From: Paramecium tetraurelia
Taxonomy: Eukaryota; Ciliophora; Oligohymenophorea; Peniculida; Parameciidae
DNA: 64,000 bases
NCBI RefSeq assembly: GCF_000165425.1
Contig: NW_001799066.1
Span: 62,001 to 126,000, forward strand
Direction of reading: 5' to 3'
In this document: positions 52,341 through 64,000 of the stretch, piece after piece
Position numbering within the stretch: the stretch's first letter is position 1
Layout: each line of letters starts with the position of its first letter
The notes under the pieces: generated by a model
Databases searched by the model: none
Told to the model about the DNA's origin: nothing
What the model saw: the letters and a program-made list of their open reading frames with translations, nothing else
Translations under genes and position numbers: made by a program

Positions 52341-53686
52341 AAGCATATTCATTGACATTATTATAAATTTAAAATTTTAATCCATAACTTCTATGTTTTA
52401 AACTTAATTTTTCTTCTAACTTATAAATTATTTTTTAATTTATAATTATTCTAATTAAACCCTATTAAATATTAAAGAAAGAATTTCATTCTTTAGGTTG
52501 TTTAAAATGAAAGAAATATTGATTAAAGTCTTTTGATGATTTAAATTTAAGACATAAGTATTTTATAAATTAACTTTGTTACTAATATCATTGAATTTAT
52601 GTAAATGTTAGTTTATTAGATTTCAATTAAACTCTATTTTTCAATTTGGTTATTATTTTAAAGACAGAACCAAGATTTATGATAATTTTTTTTGGATAAT
52701 AGATATTTGATTGAAATTAAGATATTATTCTATAATTTTATTGTTTTTTCTATTACATTCTTTAAATTCAAATTTGTAATTTATTAAATCAGAATATTTT
52801 TTGATAATTATTAATGACTACAATGATTCTTTAAAATAAATATCAATTAAGTTGTAAAATAAATGCCTTCTATTGAAAATGAATTGTATTATATACAATA
52901 ATTTATATCTAAAGTAACTTTAACAATTTTCATGTGTACAACCAAAATAGCATCTTAATTGTTATCAAATTCAAGAGTTGACTACAAAGGATGTCTAATT
53001 CTTCAGAAAAAATAGTCATATTCATTTTTTAGATTGCTCAATCCTATTTTAAAAATATAATTTTTTTATTAACAGCGAGGATATCCAAAAGTACTAAGCG
53101 ATTGCATGTTTCGGATGCATTTATTGAATACTTCACAATTTAATCATAGCTAAGGCTCTCAGAACTTAGGTATTTAGAAAAATGTTTGAGTTGGGCAAAA
53201 TAATGAAGGAATTCATATAAGAGCCCTGCGAATTTCAAATCGAATACTCTATATTTTAAGTGTTGGATTAGCAATAGGATCTGATATAATAAAATTAGGG
53301 AACTTGATAATAGTTTTATTATTTTAAGTAAAATAAAATATAAATTTTCAAAAAGATAAAGATAAAGATCACTTTACTTTTAAAGATTATTGATTTGAAT
53401 TTAGAGATCAAAAATATGAGTACACTATGGTGACTTTATTTATTATCAAAGTTTCTTTTTTAAAATAAAAAGTTCACTAATAATATGAATATGAATTAAA
53501 TAAACTCATTTAATTTTGAGTTCTTCAACAATTAACTTTTTGTCTCTCTCTTTATTTAATTTAGTGATCAATTCTTCAGTTTAATTAACCAATATAGAAT
53601 TAATGAAATATAAATGAATACCTTATTATTCTATTTTTCATTTTATTTATAGGTATTATATAGAACAAATATAGATCACACATTTT
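52341..53686. other. Gene-poor stretch
   Basis: 1.35 kb, very AT-rich. A 72-codon plus-strand frame at 52991-53206 (MSNSSEKIVIFIF) and a short minus-strand frame near 53520-53580 ending EELKIK are open under the ciliate code, but too short and isolated to call. Otherwise nothing recognised. Confidence 0.4.
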
Positions 53687-53998
53687 TCAAAAGAGATTGG
53701 ATTAAACTTTTGGAGAATTTTTTAAAATAGATTTAAAATTGCTTTTTAGACGTGAATCAAGGGTTGGATTAATCCAATACACATTTGAATGTCCTTTAAG
53801 TTTTTCAATAGTTTTAGTTATTTCAATTACAGTTTGCCATGGTTTGTAATTACAAACAATTAATTTTTCATTAAATGAGATTTTAGTTTGGTCGCATTCT
53901 ATTATGTCAATATTAGGTTCTTCTTCTATTAATACTTTCTAGTGTTGGCTTAAGGGAGCCATATATTCTATTTTAAACTTTGGGGAACGATCAATCAT
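53687..53998 (-). CDS. Short hypothetical protein
   Basis: 103 residues, start 53998 (MIDRSPKFKIEYMAPLSQHQ), stop 53687-53689. The amino acid composition is protein-like (IIECDQTKISFNEKLIVCN, VYWINPTLDSRLKSNFKS), with Trp, Cys and Pro at plausible frequency. It contrasts with the surrounding low-complexity sequence. No domain recognised. It ends abruptly and a further exon downstream cannot be linked with a normal intron, so it may be a truncated copy of a longer gene. Confidence 0.45.
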
Positions 53999-54691
53999 AA
54001 ATTTAAATATAATTTTTAGATCACTCCTATTGAAGCTTTTTTAATGATAATACGTAATATTTATGATATTACACATTTAGTCTAGTTAATATAATTTATT
54101 AAATGAGATAGCTAATTAAAAAAGTATTAATTACATTAAAAATTAAGAAATTCGCTTTTTTATATATAAATTGATTAAATTATATTCTTCTTATTCGATG
54201 ATGCAACTAAAGTAGTGATCCAGATATTTAGATTAGCAACTTAGTGCATTTAAAAAAAGCATGTTAGTTGAAATGAAACTCTAGAAATTTAGACAGATTA
54301 TATTGTCTAAAAAGATAATTGAAATTGAATATAGACGATCTACTAGATAGATAATCAAAATTATAATATTCTAAATTATAGAACTACTATTAATTATTTT
54401 TTACCATCCTAGATGTCTCATTAAGTTTGGATGTTAAATTATGAAAATTTAAAATTTAAACAGAACAATTTGGTTCAATAATGCCTAAAAAAATATTTCA
54501 AATCTTGAACAAACCTCAACGATAGTTGATTTGAATCTTCAGATATAATATTTTAGTCAATCAGATGCCTGAATATTATATATTATAATTTATTAATTAT
54601 AAATAGTTTCAATTTCAATTTTTTAACTATGCCATTAATTTTTATCAACTAAACATGAATTAAAGAAAATATAATTATAATTATTGTTTAA
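53999..54691. other. Intergenic, nothing recognised
   Basis: About 690 bp of AT-rich sequence with no sustained coding frame on either strand. Confidence 0.45.
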
Positions 54692-55240
54692 ATGGCTTCT
54701 AAGCATAAGAAAGCACTAATATTGTAAAGAATTTATGATGACTAATTTTATTTGAACATAATGTTTTTGCTTTTTGTTACCCATTAAGAATTTTTTATAA
54801 AGAATATTATTAATATAAAAATATCAAAACTTGCTAGATATCATAGTGGATCAAAGTTAAATTTTACTAAAAATGCAATATCACTTATATTTGTAATAGT
54901 TTCTTTTGAATTTATCATCAATATGATTCCTTATTTAATTTTAAGTTTAATTTCAAGCATAATTAGAGTGTTATTCTCTTAATTATTTAAACTAATAAAA
55001 TAATGGCTTACAGTTTTTTTTACAATAATCATTTATTTTTCAGTATATATTTTACTCTCTGCATTTGTATTTAATTTATATATTCAACAATAATTACTTT
55101 TAATCTTTTCTTTTTTCTATGTTTTAAAAAATGAACACCCTCTCATATTCACATATACAGCAACTCTTTATTATAAATAATTAAACTCATTTTTTTTATT
55201 ATAATTTCAATTTTCTTATAAAGTCTTAAGTAGAAAATGA
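54692..55240 (+). CDS. Possible small multi-pass membrane protein
   Basis: 182 codons open from ATG 54692 (MASKHKKALILQRIYDDQF) to TGA 55238-55240 under the ciliate code, with no intron. Several hydrophobic segments: AISLIFVIVSFEFIINMI, LILSLISSIIRVLF and WLTVFFTIIIYFSVYILL. Between them are basic residues, consistent with three to four membrane helices. In such AT-rich DNA, hydrophobic frames (Phe, Ile, Leu, Tyr) arise easily by chance, so transcript evidence is needed. No family recognised. Confidence 0.45.
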
Positions 55241-55408
55241 ACTACATATTAGCTATCATTTCATATGAGAATTATTTTCTCAATTTCTCTAATAAAAAAT
55301 TGATCACAATACAGAATTTCAAATAAATAAGTAAAAAAGATATTTATATGAATTCCTAAAAAATACCATAATTTTGATAAATTTATTGTTTTATGTATTA
55401 ATGCCTAA

Positions 55409-55786
55409 TCAATGATGATGATGTCCGTGAGCTTTAGGTGCAGGATTTCCAGTTTTAACATAGCCCAAAACTTGAGCTGCCTTCAAATAAGGTGCACCTG
55501 AACATTTCTTATCCAAACAGAATTGTACATAATCCTTCTCTTAAATTTTGAAACATGTTCTATAACATAATTCTAAATGCATAATAAATTGTTTGATACT
55601 CTCTTCCCAATTGTTATCATGAAGGTATTAATGTCTAAGCTTATCCTATATTGTTTATTATTAAACAGGGTAGTCTGGTTGATCTTCCAGACCATGGAAT
55701 GATGACAATAAATCAAAGAAATGGATGTGTCCTTTGTGGAAGATTTCAGGATTTTTAGGTGTATAAGCTGTTGAATTCGATCTCAT
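55409..55786 (-). CDS. Small CHCH-like protein with His-rich C-terminus
   Basis: 125 residues, start 55786 (MRSNSTAYTPKNPEIFHKGH), stop 55409-55411, intron-free. The central helix has LELCYRTCFKIQEKDY and then VQFCLDKKCSG, i.e. C-x3-C and C-x4-C pairs on two helices. These resemble, with imperfect spacing, the twin cysteine motifs of CHCH proteins of the mitochondrial intermembrane space or respiratory complexes. The C-terminus ends APKAHGHHHH, natural and potentially metal-binding. Mitochondrial location is an inference from the cysteine pattern. An additional 5' exon cannot be excluded. Confidence 0.7.
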
Positions 55787-55964
55787 AAATAATTATTTAA
55801 TTTAATATTTTAAAATCGGGCTCATTTTCCTACTCCATCGGAATAGTAATACTAAAATCCTTGAAATATGTTACCATGATGATATGAGATTGTCTCTAAT
55901 TTTGCATAACTCTTAATATATTGAGTTATTATTTTATAAGAATTAAATATAATTTTATATTTAC

Positions 55965-57929
55965 ATGAAAACTAAGATAGTGTCTTTATTTCTGAAGAGA
56001 GAACATCTAATATTACTATCGAAAATGCTACAGATAACAGACAATACAACTGATCAAGACACACAAATTTAAAAAATAGATTCGCAGAACCAAAAATCTG
56101 AAAATAGAATTCTAAAAACAGAAAGGTGGCCACAATAAGATTTGGACTACTTTCAGAATAGTTTTCTGTAAATAGCAAACTTAACATTTTCCTTTTTCAA
56201 ATTTCACTTTCCAGCAAATTCAGCTCTATAAATAAAAGAACATATAAAATTTATTCATGTTGTCAAGCAAATCAATTTTGGTGGAGTCACAATTGAGGAA
56301 GTCTTTAAATAGCAAAGAGTAAACTATTATTTTGTAAAGTAGACTCGTCTCAATTTAGAAGTAGCCAAAATTACTAAATCTGTAAAACTTATAGATGAAC
56401 CGATCATGCCAAAACTTATGAATTCTAAAATAGATCTAGCTTATATTTAAACCATTTAGGATAAATATTTCTTTCCCAAAAACAATGATTTTATGACACC
56501 CTACTTAATCCTGAATTTAAAACCTCACATTCCAAAAACAACTGTAAGATATTAAAACAAAGAACTTTAATAAAGCATTACAAGTTTAGAGGACATTCCA
56601 CCATTTCAATTTATGAATACCAATCTCATCTAACCAATCCTAAACTATGAATCTTTAAAGAATGGCTTCGAATATAAATTCAATAAACTTCTATAAAGGA
56701 ACTCATTCGTCTAATGTACAATTAAAAGATATTCACATAAAATCAAATAATTTGAAATTAAATCTGAAGATGCTCACATTGAAGATTCCCTCAGAGAAAT
56801 TAAAAAATTGTTTTATTCCTAAATTAAATAATTATGCGATAATAAAGCGACATCAACTTTATTAGATTCTAATCTTAAATTTCTACAACATAAAAATTGT
56901 GAAGATTCTTCTTGTAAATTTACCCCTATTTAAACTATTAAAGATTTTGAGTCTCTTTTATTCAATCAAATTAAAGAAGAAGAAGAATCTCAAGAAATTG
57001 TTCCTCATTCTAATTTTAACGAATAACCATCCGACAGAAAACCTCTAGATTTTAGATAAACTCCAAAGCTATTATCATTAAACATATCGCAAAAATTCCT
57101 TTAAGATTCCACCATGAAATAATTTGAATCATAACAGCAATCTGAAAATGAATCAATAAATAGGTTAGAGATAAGATTAATCAAACCATCCCTGAAATCA
57201 TTGGATCTCAAGTAGTCTGAAATTTTAAATTAAAGCACTAATAGGCACCAAAGAAAATTGCACAATTCAAAGCTTCAAGAACAAAATGATAAATCATAAT
57301 CCAATTATAAATTTTTCAATATACCCCTTTAAACTATTGAACCTCCGAATCCATCGACTGAATCATAAGTCACTGAAATTTCTAAATCCATATTTACGAA
57401 TAGAAACCTTTAATAAAAATCCTTGGATAGAATTACTTTAAAACCGATAGCTTATCAAACAGAAAGAATGAAAGAAATTAGAGATTCTAATAAAGATAAG
57501 AAGGAGACATCCTTTCCATATATCAAAGAGTCACTTCCTATTATAGGTTTAAGTGTGAATGAATCTGAATAATAAAGATTAAAAGAATATGAATCCAAAT
57601 TTTCACTACAAGGTAATTTATAAAAGAGGATTTAAACTAATGAAAAAGAAGAAAACTCGGTAAAAGAGATATTATTATTCTAAAAAAAAAATTGTAATCT
57701 GAAAAATCAATTGTAACATTAATTGATTTTGCTTACTCGTTCTGAGTAAATATTAACCACTTTGATGTCAAATGGATAAATTAGAGGAACAGAACTCTAT
57801 CAATAATTATTATAGCCTATTAAAGTTAATTCTAGTGCTAAATTCTTAACTCCAAAAAGTAATAATCTAATATCAAGAACGAAATTTAAAAAAATACAAC
57901 AAGAAACCAAAATGTTCAGCCTTAAATGA
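55965..57929 (+). CDS. Hypothetical protein, intron-free, 654 aa
   Basis: Single open frame from ATG 55965 (MKTKIVSLFLKREHLILLSK) to TGA 57927-57929, rich in Gln codons TAA/TAG and in Ser, Asn, Lys and Glu. The N-terminal third has some order (FHFPANSALQIKEHIKFIHV, FGGVTIEEVFKQQRVNYYFV). The rest looks largely disordered with short conserved-looking helices near the end (LKNQLQHQLILLTRSEQIL). No domain recognised. Unusual in lacking any intron over ~2 kb, where most neighbours of this length have several. Confidence 0.7.
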
Positions 57930-58860
57930 AATATTAAATTTTATCTTATTTCATCATCTATTAATAATTTTAATCATTTCAAACCAGTAAAATCAAATTA
58001 ATTTAATCTGAATTATAATTCACTACATTTATTAGATTAATCTAATTCAACAAATGTAGGTATATTAAATAATCAAATCAATGGATATTAGTTTCAATAA
58101 TCATAAGGATTTATGATTGTTTTTGATAAGTCAATTCTTTATTCATACTATCTTAAATTATAATATATAAAAAGAGTTAAAAATGATATTTACATTTTTT
58201 GCTTCTTAATTTAGATTTGATTGATGAGTAAAAGTAAATTATAAAAATAATTTGGTTGCCGAATTAAATTCAATATACTAAGAAATTTTTAATTCAATAA
58301 AGATACTTAATGTATCATAATTTATCAAAATTTTTTATCGTGAAACTAAAATATATTTTTTTATAATTATATCTAAAGTCAAATTTATTGGATAAACAGA
58401 ATTTATCTATACTTTAACTAAACTTATTTTAAATTCTAAGGAACTTTATTTTGAGAGAACTTAAATTTTGAGTCTGTGAGTACTTTTTAGATTAAATTGT
58501 AAATCTCTCACTTAATAAGTTTTAAATTATTTACATAATAAAAGTTATAAAGATTAGAATTCTAGATTTATAGAATAAATCTTATGATAACATTCAATAA
58601 TTACTTATAATATGTTGATATCTTTGTACAATACTTTTGTAACACTAAAATTCATAAATTATTTGTATAGATATTTTTACATATGATTCAGACTAGATAA
58701 AATTTGAATTTATTTGAGATAGCATAGATGTTGATATGACTAAAAAATGAAAATAACTATATAAATAAATTATATTATTATGTAACATCCTCTCTCTCAT
58801 AAATCAAAATATCACTATTATTTTTAATTTTTATTTAATATCTCCTAGGTCTAAACTTTA
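57930..58860. other. AT-rich stretch next to assembly gap
   Basis: About 930 bp with no coding frame supported. It runs directly into the N gap. Confidence 0.45.
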
Positions 58861-59163
58861 NNNNNNNNNNNNNNNNNNNNNNNNNNNNNNNNNNNNNNNN
58901 NNNNNNNNNNNNNNNNNNNNNNNNNNNNNNNNNNNNNNNNNNNNNNNNNNNNNNNNNNNNNNNNNNNNNNNNNNNNNNNNNNNNNNNNNNNNNNNNNNNN
59001 NNNNNNNNNNNNNNNNNNNNNNNNNNNNNNNNNNNNNNNNNNNNNNNNNNNNNNNNNNNNNNNNNNNNNNNNNNNNNNNNNNNNNNNNNNNNNNNNNNNN
59101 NNNNNNNNNNNNNNNNNNNNNNNNNNNNNNNNNNNNNNNNNNNNNNNNNNNNNNNNNNNNNNN
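58861..59163. other. Assembly gap (303 N)
   Basis: Run of N. The minus-strand helicase-like frame enters it still open, so the 3' end of that gene lies in or beyond the gap. The true gap size is unknown. Confidence 0.99.
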
Positions 59164-62100
59164 AGGATATTTATAAATTAGGATACTTTAAATTAGTTCG
59201 TAAATTGATATTCTCCAAAAAACCATTTTGGGATAGTACAGAAGGTGTTGCCGCTTTATTTGTAAATCCTATAAGCTTTAAGAATCTTTTTTGTTTATGT
59301 TTTTAACACTTCATATTATGCTTATAATTTAATCTAATAATTTGATTCTTTTTCAAGCAATTTCAGATCTGTTTATTTTTCAACCTCTATAAAAATTAGC
59401 TCATCATTTTTTATTTTAAAGAACTTAGAGATGTTTTCATTTTTCAATAAAAATTCAGATCTCATTTATTGAGGCTAATTCATTACATTAATTAATTTAT
59501 CATATAATTCTTTATCAAATTTTGTATCTTTCATTTAGAAAATTTTACAATTTATCAATTTTATCATTTCTTAAGAAATCTCATCTAAATTTATAAGCAA
59601 AATATATATTAACTATTATATTTTCTTTTAATTAAAAGTAGGGTTGGTTTTACTTATATTGATTAATTGATCTAAAATCTTGGCAAGATTTTCTTACTTC
59701 TAAACAGGAAGAAAGGCTATTTATTGATAATAATTGTTTCCCTTTTTTTCATTTATTTTATTGAAATAAATAACATATGAACTTGGGATATTGATAAGAC
59801 ATCTATCTTTGAAGTTTAGATTTTATCCGACTATATTATAAAGAAATAAAAAAACTAAATTATAAATTAATTCTTCTACTGTAATCTCATCCTTTGCTGT
59901 TTTCAAATAATTAAAAAAGCATAAAGTTGCTTTATCTATCATGTTCCATGATTTATACAAAGTAAAATTAAAAAAGTCAAGATATTTTGCATATTAATTT
60001 TGATATCCTTAAAGAATTTTATTATTTAAAAAAAGATAAGTAAAATGATTGCAATTTGAATAATTTAATAGGATTATAGATTTTATCATTTAGCAATGTA
60101 AGTCCAATGAGTTTTGATATTAATTTGTAAATGATTATAAACCTTCATAATTAATATAAAATGATTAATCTTTCGAATTGCATTTTACATATGGATTTTT
60201 TAATAACAATTTTAATATTCCTGATCTTTTATGAAATTCTTTGATTGTTGAATTCTTAAATAATTATTGTTGATGTTTTTAAGTTCTATCAGAAATCATA
60301 TCATATTTTTTCGTTAATTATTGTTAAGTATTTTAATCATAAATGTCTTTCTAATAATAATTATGAATTGCAAAATTATAATGATCCCTAACGATTTCAA
60401 AATTATCTATAAAATAATTGTAATATTTTAAATTAAACTTATCCACACATTTTTTTCTAGCATCATTTAAATTTGAAATTATTTAATGTAATTTTTTTGT
60501 AATAATTTATATGATGAGTACTCTAGGTGCAAGAACAAAGTTTAAATCAATATCAGCCAAAAATACATTGTTTTCTGATTCTTTTTATTGAATTATATCT
60601 TCAAGAATAATTGATGATCTATGAACAATTAATGAGTTCATAAATGGATAGAGTAAGTTATTATTATCTGGCTTTCTAACTTTAAAATAACTCAAAATAC
60701 TCCTCTATATTATTTAGCGATGCTTCTACATATTATCCTAGTTAGAATTAAAGACTCTAAATATTGAATTTAAAGATTCTATTAAATTACCGTATTAATT
60801 GCAATTTAAATTCTCTATCGTATTGATTTATTAATAAGGTTTATTATGTAAAATTTATTCACAATAAAACAAGATCAAATAAACTTATTAAAATAGTTAT
60901 ATATAATCAGCAATTGGATTTTGAAATTCTATACTTTAAATCAATTAATTGATAATTTAATTATTTAGTTTTGTTTCATTTAGAACACTCCTAAATATTT
61001 CTTCACTCAATTAATATATAAAAATTTGATGCTTTGTATGATTTATTTCATTTTTTTCAATTGAATCTAACTTTAAAGTAGATTTTCTAAAATACAACCA
61101 TTATGGAATTTTATAATTAACAGTTAATTAAGTTATTTATTCATCATAATATTGTTCCAAGTGAATAAAACAATATTACATATCTAAATAATTTAAAGGT
61201 TAGTCAAAATTTAATTCTTCAAATAATACGCTGTTTTTTTTGAGACAAAAGTTTAAATTCTATTTTGCTTATTATAATTTAATTAAAAATGAATTAGATA
61301 ATTAGGGATCTCTGATATTATTTGATTATATTGTATTGTTAAGTGATTCGATAATGTTCATCCAATAGATACTTTTCCAACTTCTAAAGTCCATAAATAA
61401 TGAGCAAATTGATAAAGAATGTTGAAAATCTAATTAATAAATTACTTTTTTCCAAAATCCAAGCAAAATTAATAAGGTATAAAAGTCATTACCTAAATAT
61501 TTGGAAGGAATTAAACCTTTTTCTTAGCTAATTTGTTAAATTAAGAACTTAGAATCGATCATTTGAAATATCTAATGAAGTGTAAGTGATGCTGCTTTCC
61601 CTTTCTTTACTTATTATTCGGTAATTTCTAATTTATTTTGGTTTAATCCAGGTTATTATTATAATAAAGGAGATAAGGAAATCGCAATTTTGGATAAATA
61701 TTTAATTAAATGATCTTATAAGCTATATCTATTGCAAATTATAATGCATAATTTATAATTTTGGAATTGATTTAATACATCTAACACATAAAGTATCTAC
61801 GATTGATCTATTGAATCAAGATTTATTAATTAATCATCTGATTAATCTAATTACTCAATTTAAATTTAATATGTTGATTATTATTCTGTTTAATAATTAG
61901 TATTCTTCAATAAAGACTTCTAAAATTCATTTGAAAACATTGCTATGTATTTAAATAATTTTGTTATTGCCGAATCTTAAACTTTTATGTCTTACAAATT
62001 AGAATTTATGCATTGAATATTTGATTTGATTGCACATTGTCTTTAAGGATTGATTATAGAATAATCTCTAAAGTCTATGTCTTCAGTCTCATTTTCATTT

Positions 62101-64000
62101 TGACACTCTTTAAATTTATTTAAATTAAATTAGAAGTCTAAAATTGAATCCTCTTCAAAATTAAATTATTATTAAAAGCTTTCAAATTATTTTTTTGATT
62201 CCATAATATTATCATTTAGATATCTATGTTCTTCTATATTTTTTAAAGACAGAATAAATTTTCTAGCTAAATCTTCTACTGTATTTTACTAACAATAGTA
62301 TTATTATTTATTTTCGAATTCAATTGTCAATTTTTTTAAAAAGATTGGAAAGTATTTATTTATAAATGCTGTTCTAATAGCATCATTAATTTTATCCTTT
62401 TATTAATAAAGCACTTATAGGATCTATTCAAATTCATTTGCCTTTTCATATGAGTCTATTGTTTTTGTAATATCTTTGCATTTTAAAAAGAATTTTGCTG
62501 CCTCTATATATTTTTCTGATTTATAGGCTGCGTCACCTGCTTCTTAAAATAGTTCAAGGCTAGCGTATATTTAGAATGCTTAATCATATTACTCACAAAA
62601 GTAAAAACATTATGCAGCTTATCTAAAATTGAGTGTATCTTAAAACAAATATGCAGCTTCTTATAATCTAACTTAATACTGTTACTTTAATTCACTTATC
62701 TTTTGATTTTTATCCTTTAACTTAAGATATTGTTATGATTACTATTAAAAAGATAAAATGAGTTAACAACCTTCTGTGGCTAATCTAAAACCCTTGGCTC
62801 TTTTACACATAATATCCTCGTCTGAAAATTGAAAACATTTTTCAGCTTATTCATATAATTGTTTCTGAAACATAATTTTGCCTTATTCCTTCCATTAGAA
62901 TTTAGATTTAATCTAAAGATTGGGTTATAAATTTTAATGATCAAAGTTTATTTATTCAAATATTTCAACTAATAGCAGACTTTTCCAAATCTGTTCTATC
63001 CATCTCCTTTATTAGGGCTGTTCATCAAAAATATATAAGCACTACCTCGATCTCGTTGTTGCAATATAGAGTTGTTTAAGTTCATTGCACAAGCCACTGT
63101 TATTATAAGAAAACTCATCATAATATTTTATATATGGTATCATTCGTTTGATTAAGATATTCCCATTTTTATCATCATACCCAGTAAAATATGAGGTATA
63201 ATAATCAATTGTTGATTTTCTAGTTAAACTAGTTAAATATGCTTATTTATTCATTTCCTCATCTATAACCTCACATGTTTACAATAATTTCCATTCAAAT
63301 TCCTTAATAATACTATCCGTAAAAAAATTATAAAGAATAACATTCTCAAACTCCAAGCCCTTCACTTCTTCAATAGATAAAACCTAGATATGTTATAAAA
63401 GTTTAGGTATATTCTTTTTTTATTCTTTGTTTTTCACAATAATGACAGATCTAAATCCTAACTCTATAGGCTGTTTTTATATTTCCTCATTAATTAATGT
63501 ACTATCTAGTCCTTCAAATAAATAAAATAATAAATCTAAACTTCCATTCACAATAATAGGCTTTATACCATTAAAATTTGATGATTCCTTTATAAAATCA
63601 TCAATAGTTTTTGGAAAATACATCTGAATTAAGGAAACAATTGAGTTGGCTAACTTCAAGATCTAAGAATTTGATCTAAAATTTTAATTCAAGGTTTTAA
63701 GAAATTATTCTGATTAGTAATATTGATATTCATCCTTCTAATCAATCCTTTTTGATAACTCTTATATCGTTAAAAATCTAAAGCCCACTCCTTTAGATAT
63801 ATTCTAAGCTGTATCACCACTGTATATTGTTCCAAATAGTGCTATTTTTTCAAATAACAATATCATAGCCTCTGGCAAATCCTAAATTTCATCAATAATT
63901 AAATAATGAATCTGCGGCATACATATTTCATCTTATTTAAATTATACTAAGATATGATTAACCACATCTAATAAATCATAATATCCTTTTTCTGCTCTCC
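59164..64000 (-). CDS. Very large SF1 (UvrD/Rep-type) helicase-domain protein, partial at both ends
   Basis: One frame is open on the minus strand from the right edge to the N gap, more than 1600 codons with no TGA and no intron needed. Near the right edge it contains SF1 helicase motifs in order: HYLIIDEIQDLPEA (motif II, DExQD; ~63880-63900), YSGDTAQNI (III; ~63805-63822), LNQNFRSN (IV; ~63670-63690), EEVKGLEFENVILYNF (V; ~63335-63365) and YIATTRSR (VI; ~63047-63070). Walker A (motif I) must lie beyond position 64000. Downstream there are ~500 helical residues resembling TPR-like repeats (AAQCFYFCEQYDQAFQIYAS, AYKSEKYIEAAKFFLKC), then a long Asn/Ile/Lys/Gln-rich region of unknown fold. The layout recalls TRANK1-like proteins (helicase plus TPR) rather than bacterial-type DNA repair helicases. 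Start and stop are both missing. Confidence 0.8.

Overview
The window reads as macronuclear DNA of a ciliate, most likely Paramecium. The DNA is very AT-rich. Long conserved reading frames are open only if TAA and TAG code for glutamine and TGA is the sole stop. Genes are tightly packed, and almost every one is interrupted by introns of about 19-32 nt that start GT and mostly end TAG. A trichocyst matrix protein gene near the left end supports Paramecium specifically. Species is not resolved. Splice sites and protein lengths were worked out by hand: for each complete gene, exon length minus the proposed introns was checked to be a multiple of three, and the one gene that fails (the calcium-dependent kinase) is flagged.

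Left part (1-20 kb): the C-terminal end of a polyQ-tailed protein kinase; a trichocyst matrix protein; a calcium-dependent protein kinase (minus strand) with a frameshift between the kinase and EF-hand parts; a dual-specificity phosphatase; two coiled-coil proteins; a membrane-anchored aspartic-protease-like protein without catalytic residues; the phenylalanyl-tRNA synthetase beta subunit; a potassium channel with a cyclic-nucleotide-binding-like domain (minus); a coiled-coil protein sharing an 80-bp divergent promoter with the channel; and a seven-transmembrane protein with a possible RGS tail.

Middle (20-50 kb): an UNC93-like transporter; a 1203-aa coiled-coil protein (minus); a 2459-aa cysteine-rich surface-type protein (minus); a 986-aa coiled-coil protein (minus); a cytochrome-b5-like MAPR protein; a ULK-like kinase (minus); a 1395-aa protein that could be misread as two genes (minus); a 548-aa acidic unknown (minus); an amino-acid transporter (minus); and an STK32-like AGC kinase.

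Right part (50-64 kb): clearly gene-poor for this type of genome, with small or uncertain genes: a zinc-finger-like protein with a 48-bp duplication, a 103-aa minus-strand frame, a membrane protein, a small CHCH-like protein with a His tail, and an intron-free 654-aa unknown. A 303-base N gap follows, then the partial minus-strand frame of a very large SF1 (UvrD-type) helicase-domain protein running off the right edge.

The genes do not form one pathway, as expected for a eukaryotic chromosome. I did not find a convincing new multi-gene system. The best leads are individual genes with odd architecture or broken frames.
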